A stretch of DNA of 13,140 nt from an uncultured Prochlorococcus sp. (GTDB lineage Bacteria; Cyanobacteriota; Cyanobacteriia; PCC-6307; Cyanobiaceae). Shown here in pieces: positions 5,000 to 12,675 of the stretch. Within the stretch, counting starts at the first letter, position 1. The number at the start of each line of letters is the position of its first letter. The position numbers and the translations under genes are program-made. The stretch is taken from the NCBI GenBank assembly GCA_902572675.1, contig CACGGY010000027.1, positions 1-13,140 on the forward strand. The letters run 5' to 3'. The notes under the pieces are model-generated. The model was not told the DNA's origin and ran no database searches. It was given only the letters and a program-made list of their open reading frames with translations.

Positions 5000-7303
5000 A
5001 TGACCATCAGCCCACCAGAAAGTGGAGAAAAAAACAAAAAAGTTTTGGAGGATCCTGTCAAGGCCGATCCAAGACCAATTGATTTTGCCAAATTAGATAA
5101 GCCAGGTTTCTGGTCAAGTAAATTATCTAAGGGTCCAAAAACTACAACTTGGATCTGGAATTTGCATGCTGATGCACATGATTTCGATGTGCATACAGGC
5201 GATGCTGAAGAAGCAACAAGAAAAATCTTTTCAGCTCATTTTGGACATCTTGCAGTCATTTTTATATGGATGAGTGCTGCATTTTTCCATGGAGCAAGAT
5301 TTTCTAATTATTCAGGTTGGTTAGCTGATCCAACTCATGTCAAGCCCGGAGCTCAGCAAGTATGGGCAATTGTTGGTCAAGAAATGCTTAATGCTGATCT
5401 TGGAGCTAACTACAACGGAATTCAAATCAGTTCTGGAATTTTCCACATGTGGCGAGCATGGGGAATAACTAATGAAAGTGAACTGATGGCTTTAGCAATA
5501 GGTGCTGTAGTAATGGCTGCACTTATGCTTCATGCCGGAATCTTTCATTATCACAAAGCAGCTCCAAAAATGGAGTGGTTCCAAGATATTGAGTCTATGC
5601 TTAACCACCATATAGCTGGTTTAGTAGGATTAGGATCTTTAGCATGGGCTGGTCATTGTATTCATATAGGAGCTCCTACTGCAGCTCTCTTAGATGCAAT
5701 TGATGCCGGCTCTCCTCTAGTAATCAATGGTAAAGAAATAGCAACTATTGCAGATATGCCTATGCCGCATCAACTCTGTGATCCACAAATCATCGGTCAG
5801 ATATTTCCAGGATTAGCAAGTGGTACAGGTAATTTCTTTAGTTTAAACTGGTTAGCTTTCTCAGATTTCCTTACCTTCAAAGGTGGACTCAACCCTGTGA
5901 CAGGAAGTTTATGGATGACTGATGTTTCACATCATCACTTAGCTTTTGGTGTAATAGCAATAATTGGTGGTCATATGTATAGGACCAATTATGGTATTGG
6001 TCATAGTATGAAAGAAATATTAGATTCACAGCAAGGAGACCCAATATTATTTCCTGCTCCTAAAGGTCATCAAGGTCTTTTTGAGTTCATGGCAGAAAGT
6101 AGACATGCCCAGCTTGCAGTAAACCTAGCAATGCTTGGATCAATAAGCATACTTGTATCTCATCATATGTATGCCATGCCTCCATATCCATATATAGCTA
6201 CTGACTACATGACAGTTCTTGGATTATTTACTCATCACATGTGGATAGGTGGATTATTCATAGTAGGCGCAGGTGCCCATGCTGGAATTGCAATGGTTAG
6301 AGATTATGATCCAGCAAAACATATTGATAATGTATTAGACAGAATCCTTAAAGCAAGAGATGCTTTAATTAGTCACTTAAACTGGGTATGTATGTGGTTA
6401 GGATTCCATAGTTTTGGACTATATATTCACAACGACACTATGAGGGCTTTGGGTAGACCTCAAGATATGTTTAGTGATTCTGCAATCCAACTTCAGCCAA
6501 TTTTTGCTCAATGGGTACAGAGTATTCAAGCATCTGCTGTTGGAACTTCTCTTTTAGCAGGTACTGCAGAAGCTTTACCTCACAAAGCTTTAAGTGAAGT
6601 TTTTAATGGAAGTTTAGTAGAAGTGGGTGGAAAGGTTGCTATAGCTCCAATTCCATTAGGGACAGCTGATTTAATGATTCATCATATTCATGCTTTCCAA
6701 ATTCACGTAACTGTTTTGATACTTCTCAAAGGAGTACTTTATGCAAGAAGTTCAAGGTTGATTCCTGATAAAGCTTCCTTAGGATTTAGATTCCCTTGTG
6801 ATGGACCAGGAAGAGGTGGTACATGTCAAGTTTCTTCATGGGACCACGTGTTCTTAGCCCTTTTCTGGATGTATAACTGTTTATCAATAGTAATTTTCCA
6901 CTTCTCTTGGAAAATGCAGAGTGATGTTTGGGGACTTACTGGTGGTAACTTCGCACAAAGTTCTATTACTATTAATGGTTGGTTAAGAGATTTCCTTTGG
7001 GCGCAAGCTTCTCAAGTATTGACAAGTTATGGTCAATCAATAAGCATGTACGGTTTGATGTTCTTAGGGGCTCACTTCATATGGGCATTTAGTTTAATGT
7101 TCCTCTTTAGTGGAAGAGGATATTGGCAAGAATTATTCGAATCAATTGTTTGGGCACACAACAAACTTAAAGTTGCTCCAACCATTCAACCAAGAGCTTT
7201 ATCTATCACCCAGGGTAGAGCAGTAGGTGTAACACACTTCCTTGTTGGTGGTATTGCTACCACATGGGCCTTCTTCCATGCTCGCCTTTTCGGCCTGGGC
7301 TAA
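5000..7303 (+). CDS. psaA: Photosystem I P700 apoprotein A1 (PsaA)
   Basis: A 767-residue core subunit of Photosystem I, an eleven-helix thylakoid membrane protein that with PsaB binds P700, the electron-transfer pigments and most antenna chlorophylls. The FX iron-sulfur motif [12 protein letters not shown] gives Cys600 and Cys609. In the last helices, His692 in GAHFIWAFSLM is the expected P700 ligand, Met700 the A0 ligand, and Trp709 in RGYWQE stacks on phylloquinone. These sit 12 residues later than the Thermosynechococcus positions I remember (680, 688, 697), and the excess maps to one loop around 226-262, after helix c. The start is fixed by GAGGTG upstream. psaB follows after 27 bp and the pair ends at one terminator, so it is a two-gene operon. 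The protein looks intact. Confidence 0.99.
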   Translation: MTISPPESGEKNKKVLEDPVKADPRPIDFAKLDKPGFWSSKLSKGPKTTTWIWNLHADAHDFDVHTGDAEEATRKIFSAHFGHLAVIFIWMSAAFFHGARFSNYSGWLADPTHVKPGAQQVWAIVGQEMLNADLGANYNGIQISSGIFHMWRAWGITNESELMALAIGAVVMAALMLHAGIFHYHKAAPKMEWFQDIESMLNHHIAGLVGLGSLAWAGHCIHIGAPTAALLDAIDAGSPLVINGKEIATIADMPMPHQLCDPQIIGQIFPGLASGTGNFFSLNWLAFSDFLTFKGGLNPVTGSLWMTDVSHHHLAFGVIAIIGGHMYRTNYGIGHSMKEILDSQQGDPILFPAPKGHQGLFEFMAESRHAQLAVNLAMLGSISILVSHHMYAMPPYPYIATDYMTVLGLFTHHMWIGGLFIVGAGAHAGIAMVRDYDPAKHIDNVLDRILKARDALISHLNWVCMWLGFHSFGLYIHNDTMRALGRPQDMFSDSAIQLQPIFAQWVQSIQASAVGTSLLAGTAEALPHKALSEVFNGSLVEVGGKVAIAPIPLGTADLMIHHIHAFQIHVTVLILLKGVLYARSSRLIPDKASLGFRFPCDGPGRGGTCQVSSWDHVFLALFWMYNCLSIVIFHFSWKMQSDVWGLTGGNFAQSSITINGWLRDFLWAQASQVLTSYGQSISMYGLMFLGAHFIWAFSLMFLFSGRGYWQELFESIVWAHNKLKVAPTIQPRALSITQGRAVGVTHFLVGGIATTWAFFHARLFGLG

Positions 7304-7330
7304 TTACCTGAACTTCACCTTTTTAATTCA

Positions 7331-9559
7331 ATGGCAACAAAATTTCCATCATTTAACCAGGGTCTAGCTCAGGACCCTACAACTCGACGAATATGGTACG
7401 GAATAGCTACCGCTCACGACTTTGAAAGTCATGATGGTATGACCGAAGAAAAGCTTTATCAGAAGCTTTTCTCCACACATTTTGGTCATCTAGCCATAAT
7501 CGCTCTCTGGGTAGCTGGTAACTTATTTCATATAGCCTGGCAAGGTAACTTCGAGCAGTTTGTACTTGATCCAACTCACGTTCGTCCTATTGCTCATGCT
7601 ATTTGGGACCCACATTTTGGATCTGGTATCACAGAAGCAATGACACAAGCTGGAGCAAGCGGTCCAGTAAACATAGCTTACTCAGGTCTCTACCATTGGT
7701 GGTACACAATTGGTATGAGAACTAATGAGCAACTCTTCCAAGCTTCAATATTCATGAGTATTTTGGCTTGTTGGACTCTATTTGCAGGTTGGTTACACTT
7801 ACAACCAAAATTCAGACCTTCTCTAGCTTGGTTTAAAAATGCAGAATCAAGATTAAATCATCATCTAGCTGTTTTATTTGGTTTTAGTAGTATTGCTTGG
7901 ACTGGTCATTTGGTTCATGTTGCTATACCTGAATCAAGAGGTCAGCATGTAGGTTGGGATAACTGGTTAACAGTACTTCCACACCCTGCAGGACTAGCTC
8001 CTTTCTTTACTTTAAACTGGGGAGCATATGCCCAAAATCCTGATTCTCTAGATCAGGTGTTTGGAACAGCTGAGGGAGCTGGTACAGCAATCTTTACTTT
8101 CTTAGGTGGTCTTCATCCTCAAAGTGAAGCGTTATGGCTTACTGACATTGCGCATCATCATATTGCGATTGGAACAGTTTTCGTAATTGCTGGTCATATG
8201 TATAGAAATACCTTCGGTATTGGACATAGCCTCAAAGAAATTACAGAAGCACATAATACAAGACACCCTAATGATCCTCATAAAGGTAGTTTCGGAATTA
8301 ACCACGATGGAATTTATGAAACTGTAAATAACTCATTACATTTCCAACTTGGACTAGCATTAGCATCACTTGGTGTAGCAACTTCTCTAGTGGCCCAACA
8401 TATGGGCGCACTTCCTTCTTATGCTTTCATTGCAAGGGACTATACTACGCAATCTGCTTTATATAGCCATCATCAGTATATAGCAATGTTCTTGATGGTT
8501 GGTGCTTTCGCACACGGTGCTATTTTCTTTGTTAGAGATTACGATCCAGAATTAAACAAAGACAATGTATTAGCAAGAGTGCTTGGAACAAAGGAAGCTT
8601 TGATAAGTCATCTTAGTTGGGTAACAATGTTGCTTGGATTCCATACTCTTGGAATTTATGTTCATAACGATGTTGTTGTAGCTTTTGGTAATCCTGAAAA
8701 GCAAATCCTTATTGAGCCAGTATTTGCTCAATTTGTTCAAGCTGCTCAAGGTAAGATGATGTACGGCTTTAACGCTCTATTATCTGATCCTACAAGTTCA
8801 GCAAGTCTCGCTGCTAATTCACTACCAGGTAATCATTACTGGATGGATCTGATTAATAGACAAGATGCATTAAGTGCTTTCTTACCTATTGGTCCTGCAG
8901 ATTTCTTAGTTCACCATGCTATTGCTTTAGGTCTTCATACAACCGCTTTAATACTTATCAAAGGTGCACTTGATGCTAGAGGAACAAAATTAATTCCTGA
9001 TAAAAAAGATTTAGGTTATGCTTTCCCTTGCGATGGACCCGGACGTGGGGGTACTTGTGATAGTTCATCTTGGGACGCTATGTACTTAGCTATGTTCTGG
9101 GCATTAAATTTACTAGCATGGGTAACTTTCTACTGGCATTGGAAACACCTAGCAATTTGGCAGGGTAACGTAGCACAATTTAACGAATCAGGAACTTATC
9201 TAATGGGTTGGTTCAGAGATTATCTCTGGTTAAACTCCGCTCAACTTATTAACGGATATAATCCATTTGGAGTAAATTCTCTATCTCCTTGGGCCTGGAT
9301 GTTCCTATTCGGTCACTTAGTTTGGGCTACTGGTTTCATGTTCCTTATATCGTGGCGTGGTTACTGGCAAGAATTAATTGAAACATTAGTTTGGGCACAT
9401 CAGCGTACTCCAATTGCTAACCTTGTTGGCTGGAGAGATAAGCCAGTTGCACTTTCAATTGTTCAAGCTAGATTAGTTGGACTAGCACATTTCACGATTG
9501 GAAACATACTTACATTTGGGGCATTCGTTATCGCTTCCACTTCAGGTAAGTTTGGTTAA
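7331..9559 (+). CDS. psaB: Photosystem I P700 apoprotein A2 (PsaB)
   Basis: A 742-residue partner of PsaA in the Photosystem I core heterodimer, in the thylakoid membrane. The N-terminus [32 protein letters not shown] is split here only by length limits of the family: residues 1-20 and 21-32 match PsaB closely. [12 protein letters not shown] provides Cys567 and Cys576 for the shared FX cluster. His662 in [10 protein letters not shown] is the expected P700 ligand, Met670 the A0 ligand and Trp679 in RGYWQE the phylloquinone contact. Length agrees with other cyanobacterial PsaB proteins. It starts 27 bp after psaA and lacks a Shine-Dalgarno site, so its translation may depend on psaA translation or on another initiation mode. 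A strong hairpin terminator follows at 9578-9606. There is no sign of truncation or frameshift. Confidence 0.99.
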
Positions 9560-9577
9560 ATTTCCCTTAAATAATTG

Positions 9578-9606
9578 AAATCACCACAAATGTGGTGATT
9601 TTTTTT
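9578..9606 (+). terminator. Intrinsic terminator of the psaAB operon
   Basis: AAATCACCAC (9578-9587) pairs with GTGGTGATTT (9592-9601) around the loop AAAT; the final stem bases run into eight consecutive T residues (9599-9606). It starts 18 bp after the psaB stop. It is the only textbook intrinsic terminator I see in the window, so the glycosyltransferase downstream probably has its own promoter. Confidence 0.9.
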
Positions 9607-9661
9607 GTTTAATTTAATGTTCTAGATTAAGTTAAAATTGTGTAATTATTATTAAATATAA

Positions 9662-10624
9662 ATGTCAGATATAAAACAATTAATTTCTATTATCGTCCCT
9701 GTTTTCAATGAAAGCGAGAGTATTGGTCTTTTATTGGATGAAGTTATAAATGTAATGTCTTCTCATAAATTTAATTTTGAATTGATTGTTGTAAATGATG
9801 GTTCTAAAGATAATACTCATCAAGTATTGAAAGAACTAACTCTCAAAATTAAAGAATTGTCAGTAATTTCTCTTCGCAAAAATTATGGTCAAACTGCAGC
9901 AATGTCAGCTGGCTTTGATAATTCTAAGGGCGATATTGTTATTACTTTGGATGGTGATTTACAGAATGATCCTAATGATATTCCTTTATTAATTTCAGAA
10001 ATTAAAAATGGTTATGATTTGGTTTGTGGCTGGAGGTTTGATAGAAAAGATAAATTAATTAATAGAAAGATACCATCAAAAATAGCGAATAAGTTAATAG
10101 CTTACGTAACAGGTTTGAAGTTGCATGACTATGGTTGCTCATTAAAAGCGTTTAAGAAAGAAATAATAGAAGATATTAAGTTATATGGGGAACTTCATAG
10201 GTTTTTGCCCGTTTTAGCAAATATTGAAGGTGCAAGAATCAAAGAAATTAAAGTAAATCATAGGAGCAGGAAATATGGATCTAGTAAATATGGAATTGAT
10301 AGAACTTTTAGAGTTTTAATGGATTTACTAACTGTTTGGTTTATGACTAAATTTTTAACAAGACCAATGTATGGATTTGGTTTTTTTGGAATTATAAGTA
10401 TTTTCTTTAGCCTTGCGATAAGCTCTTATTTGATAGTTTTAAAAATAATGGGTGAGGATATTGGAAATCGTCCTTTGCTGATGTTTGCATTAATATTAGG
10501 AATTGCTGGTGTTCAATTATTTAGCTTTGGATTATTGAGCGAACTTCTAATTAGGACATATCATGAAAGTCAAAGTCGTCCAATTTACAGAATTAGATCA
10601 ATAAACAGTGCTAAGCAAAATTGA
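9662..10624 (+). CDS. Membrane-anchored family 2 glycosyltransferase (DPM1/GtrB-like)
   Basis: A 320-residue GT2 enzyme of the dolichyl/undecaprenyl-phosphate sugar transferase type (DPM1, GtrB, ArnC relatives), which move a sugar from a nucleotide donor to a lipid phosphate at the cytoplasmic face of a membrane. Seen in order: VPVFNE (12-17), the nucleotide-binding VNDGSKDNT (44-52), the metal-binding LDGDLQNDP (96-104), the GELHRFLPVLA segment (176-186), and RKYGSSKYG (203-211). Two hydrophobic helices follow at about 236-262 and 271-296. All usual motifs are present, so it is likely active; the sugar and acceptor are not readable. It begins 56 bp after the psaB terminator, without a Shine-Dalgarno site. 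Its stop lies 4 bp from the stop of the opposing gene. Confidence 0.9.
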   Translation: MSDIKQLISIIVPVFNESESIGLLLDEVINVMSSHKFNFELIVVNDGSKDNTHQVLKELTLKIKELSVISLRKNYGQTAAMSAGFDNSKGDIVITLDGDLQNDPNDIPLLISEIKNGYDLVCGWRFDRKDKLINRKIPSKIANKLIAYVTGLKLHDYGCSLKAFKKEIIEDIKLYGELHRFLPVLANIEGARIKEIKVNHRSRKYGSSKYGIDRTFRVLMDLLTVWFMTKFLTRPMYGFGFFGIISIFFSLAISSYLIVLKIMGEDIGNRPLLMFALILGIAGVQLFSFGLLSELLIRTYHESQSRPIYRIRSINSAKQN

Positions 10625-10628
10625 TTGT

Positions 10629-11021
10629 TTACTTGAACTGTCTTATTAATAAAGCTGAAATTTCAACGACTTCAGGCGAAATATCTCTTAAGCCTTTTCG
10701 CAAAATTGGTAATGTTGATTTATCAGCCAATTCTTCCGCAATTTTTAATGCCTTCAATTTATTTTCTGTATCACCCTGAAAAAGACTAATCATTTTATTT
10801 CTTTGAGAATTTTTATAAAATACTGAGTACTTTTTTTCTTCGTGATTATATAAATAACTATTTTTTTTAGATAGAAATTTATTATTACTTTTTTTATTTT
10901 TCTTTAATTTAATAGAATTTAAATTGCTTTGATTTATTAACTTTTTAAAGCTTCTTTTTTTTAAAACTAGAAGTAATATTCCTATAAAAATGATAAGTAA
11001 AATTGCGAAAAAATTTAACAT
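10629..11021 (-). CDS. Small membrane-anchored hypothetical protein with HEAT-like C-terminus
   Basis: A 130-residue protein I do not recognise as a named family. Residues 2-19 are strongly hydrophobic (one membrane helix or uncleaved signal anchor), followed by a very basic, Lys/Asn/Ser-rich linker (about 20-75). From about 80 to 130 a helical segment (GDTENKLKALKIAEELADK, then LPILRKGLRDISPEVVEISA) looks like one or two HEAT-type repeats, which usually act as protein-binding scaffolds. The likely topology is N-terminal anchor with the basic region in the cytoplasm by the positive-inside rule. It is transcribed away from psaI (92 bp between starts) and toward the glycosyltransferase. It is probably a real gene because the repeat-like pattern is protein-like and no other gene fits this interval; function unknown. 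Confidence 0.7.
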   Translation of the reverse strand: MLNFFAILLIIFIGILLLVLKKRSFKKLINQSNLNSIKLKKNKKSNNKFLSKKNSYLYNHEEKKYSVFYKNSQRNKMISLFQGDTENKLKALKIAEELADKSTLPILRKGLRDISPEVVEISALLIRQFK

Positions 11022-11113
11022 GTAAAAAGTTAATAATTTTTATATCATCCAGTAATAAAATTAACATTATTTCTCAGATAAATACTAAAGTGTTTAAAGA
11101 TGTTTAAAGAACT
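11022..11113. promoter_or_regulatory. Divergent upstream region of psaI-psaL, with a 10-bp tandem repeat
   Basis: This 92-bp gap separates the start of the minus-strand small membrane protein from psaI and must hold the psaIL promoter. TGTTTAAAGA occurs twice without a gap (11091-11100 and 11101-11110), ending 3 bases before the psaI ATG. The terminal AAAGA might serve as a weak ribosome site. I cannot place a -10/-35 pair with confidence. Confidence 0.45.
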
Positions 11114-11227
11114 ATGCCATCTGATTTACCAAGTCTTTTACCCTCAATTTTTGTTCCATTAATTGGTATAGCAATGCCTGCTGTTTTTATCGTATTGATT
11201 GGAAGATTAATTACAGCAACTGAATAA
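11114..11227 (+). CDS. psaI: Photosystem I subunit VIII (PsaI)
   Basis: A 37-residue single-helix subunit of Photosystem I. The sequence begins MPSDLPSLLPSIFVPLIGIA and continues through a hydrophobic stretch to IGRLITATE; PsaI proteins are usually 36-40 residues with the same S-LPSIFVPLVG opening. It sits next to PsaL at the PSI trimer contact and helps hold PsaL in place. psaL starts 27 bp downstream on the same strand, the usual cyanobacterial psaI-psaL pairing, so co-transcription is likely. The ATG at 11114 is chosen because the protein then has the family N-terminus; the ATG at 11100 is in another frame. Confidence 0.95.
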   Translation: MPSDLPSLLPSIFVPLIGIAMPAVFIVLIGRLITATE

Positions 11228-11254
11228 ATTATCAAACACTAAACTATTAAAAAA

Positions 11255-11854
11255 ATGAGCGACTTTCAAAAATCATTCTCTGAATCAACAAGTTCTATTA
11301 AGTTTGATGAGAAATACATAGATACTTCTGTACAACCAAATGATATTGGCGTAGCAGAACAATGGGCAGTAAAAACAGTTGCTGATCCTTGTGTTGGTAA
11401 TTTAGCTACTCCAGTTAATAGTGGTTATTTTACAAAAGCCTTTATAAATAATTTACCTTTTTACAGAGAAGGTATTTCCCCTAATTTTAGAGGTTTAGAA
11501 ACTGGAGCAGCTTTTGGATATCTTCTATACGGACCTTTTACCATGACTGGCCCATTAAGAAATTCTGAATTTGCTCTAACAGCTGGACTTCTCGCTACTA
11601 TTGGAGCTGTTCATATTTTGACAGCACTTTTTGTTCTATACAATGCACCTGGTAAAGCACCTAATGTTCAACCTCCAGATGCGACTGTTAATAATCCGCC
11701 AAAGGACTTATTTACAAGAGCCGGTTGGGCTGATTTTACAAGTGGATTTTGGTTAGGAGGATGTGGAGGAGCTGTTTTTGCTTGGTTACTTGTTGGGACA
11801 TTACACTTAGACACCATAATGCCAATCATTAAAAATATTTGGACTGCTGGTTAA
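11255..11854 (+). CDS. psaL: Photosystem I subunit XI (PsaL), N-terminally extended form
   Basis: A 199-residue thylakoid membrane subunit that forms the core of PSI trimers. Family signatures are DPCVGNLATP (44-53), NLPFYREGISPNFRGLETG (66-84), GPLRNSE (99-105) and the AGWADFTSGFWLGG stretch (156-169). Three hydrophobic helices lie at about 84-98, 106-130 and 161-182. Compared with the roughly 155-residue PsaL of thermophilic cyanobacteria, there are about 35 extra residues at the N-terminus (1-43), polar and rich in Ser, Asp and Glu, plus a slightly longer Pro/Asn-rich loop at 131-150. I recall such a long form from marine picocyanobacteria. The ATG is the only Met before the conserved domain; there is no Shine-Dalgarno site. 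It follows psaI by 27 bp. Confidence 0.97.
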   Translation: MSDFQKSFSESTSSIKFDEKYIDTSVQPNDIGVAEQWAVKTVADPCVGNLATPVNSGYFTKAFINNLPFYREGISPNFRGLETGAAFGYLLYGPFTMTGPLRNSEFALTAGLLATIGAVHILTALFVLYNAPGKAPNVQPPDATVNNPPKDLFTRAGWADFTSGFWLGGCGGAVFAWLLVGTLHLDTIMPIIKNIWTAG

Positions 11855-11913
11855 TTTTCAAATAAAAGAATAAGTAATAATTTAATTTCAAATTTTAAGG
11901 TGAGCTCTATTAA

Positions 11914-12672
11914 TTAACGTATGGTGCGGTCCCATCTATAATTTCTAACTACTCTTCCTGCAGAAATAAGTTTCGATTTATAATGCAATGAGATTTTATC
12001 ATTAGACTTTTTTAGGGTATCTAATCCTATTCCATTTCTGCCAAATTCCATTCCAGAGCTATGGTAATAGAATCCGTCTCCTTTGTAGATTGCAATATGA
12101 TCACATTTTTCTTCATTTCCAAAAAATAAAAGATCGCCAGGTCGTAGAGCCGCATACGATTCTTTGTAATTAAAAAGGTGCTTACAAAAACTTTTTATTT
12201 GAAAAGAGTCTCGAGGTATATTAATTTGATGCTTTAAAAAAGCAGTCTGAATTAATCCAGAACAATCAAAATTGGGTCCTAATGTACCTCCCCAAAGATA
12301 TTCATTATTTAACTCAGATTGATCCTTGATCCATTTTAAAATTGAGTTAACTTTATCTTTTATAAAGAAGTGTTCATTTTCTAAATTGTTGTTTTTTTGG
12401 AATTCGTATTTCTCAATAATTAATCCATCTAAATTTATCCAACAGATGTAACCATCTTCATATAGTTGAACTAGTATTCTTGAGAATTTATGGTTGTTTT
12501 GATAAATATTTGGAGAAATAAGCCTAAAAATTCTATCTTTAAATATTTCAGTAACTAATTTATCTTCTGTTTCATTTTGATATCCCGAAATATTAACTTT
12601 TAATTTCCACCAAATAGTTTTTGAAAAATTAGTTTGTTTAAATAGTGAGATAGGATTTTTATAATTTTCCAT
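11914..12672 (-). CDS. NlpC/P60 family cell-wall peptidase
   Basis: A 252-residue cysteine peptidase of the NlpC/P60 type, expected to cut the D-Glu to meso-diaminopimelate bond in peptidoglycan peptides. The first ~95 residues resemble the SH3-like domain found before such catalytic domains in cyanobacteria. The catalytic domain follows: YLWGG (125-129), the nucleophile Cys137 in NFDCSGL, PRDSFQ (153-158), LRPGDLLFFG (176-185), His192 in CDHIAIY and His204 in FYYHSS. All three catalytic residues are present. No signal peptide is seen, so it may act in the cytoplasm on imported muropeptides or leave by another route. The ATG at 12672 is preceded by AAAGGA at 6 bases, a good ribosome site. Its start is 3 bp from the divergent beta-lactamase-like gene. 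It converges on psaL with 59 bp between stops and no obvious hairpin. Confidence 0.92.
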   Translation of the reverse strand: MENYKNPISLFKQTNFSKTIWWKLKVNISGYQNETEDKLVTEIFKDRIFRLISPNIYQNNHKFSRILVQLYEDGYICWINLDGLIIEKYEFQKNNNLENEHFFIKDKVNSILKWIKDQSELNNEYLWGGTLGPNFDCSGLIQTAFLKHQINIPRDSFQIKSFCKHLFNYKESYAALRPGDLLFFGNEEKCDHIAIYKGDGFYYHSSGMEFGRNGIGLDTLKKSNDKISLHYKSKLISAGRVVRNYRWDRTIR

Positions 12673-12675
12673 ACA

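Noticed and set aside
11100..11113. ATG at 11100 as an alternative psaI start
   Set aside because: It is out of frame with PsaI and created by the junction of the tandem repeat.
11855..11913. Bidirectional terminator between psaL and the NlpC/P60 gene
   Set aside because: Only short AT palindromes (such as TTAATTAA) are present, without a GC-containing stem plus T run.
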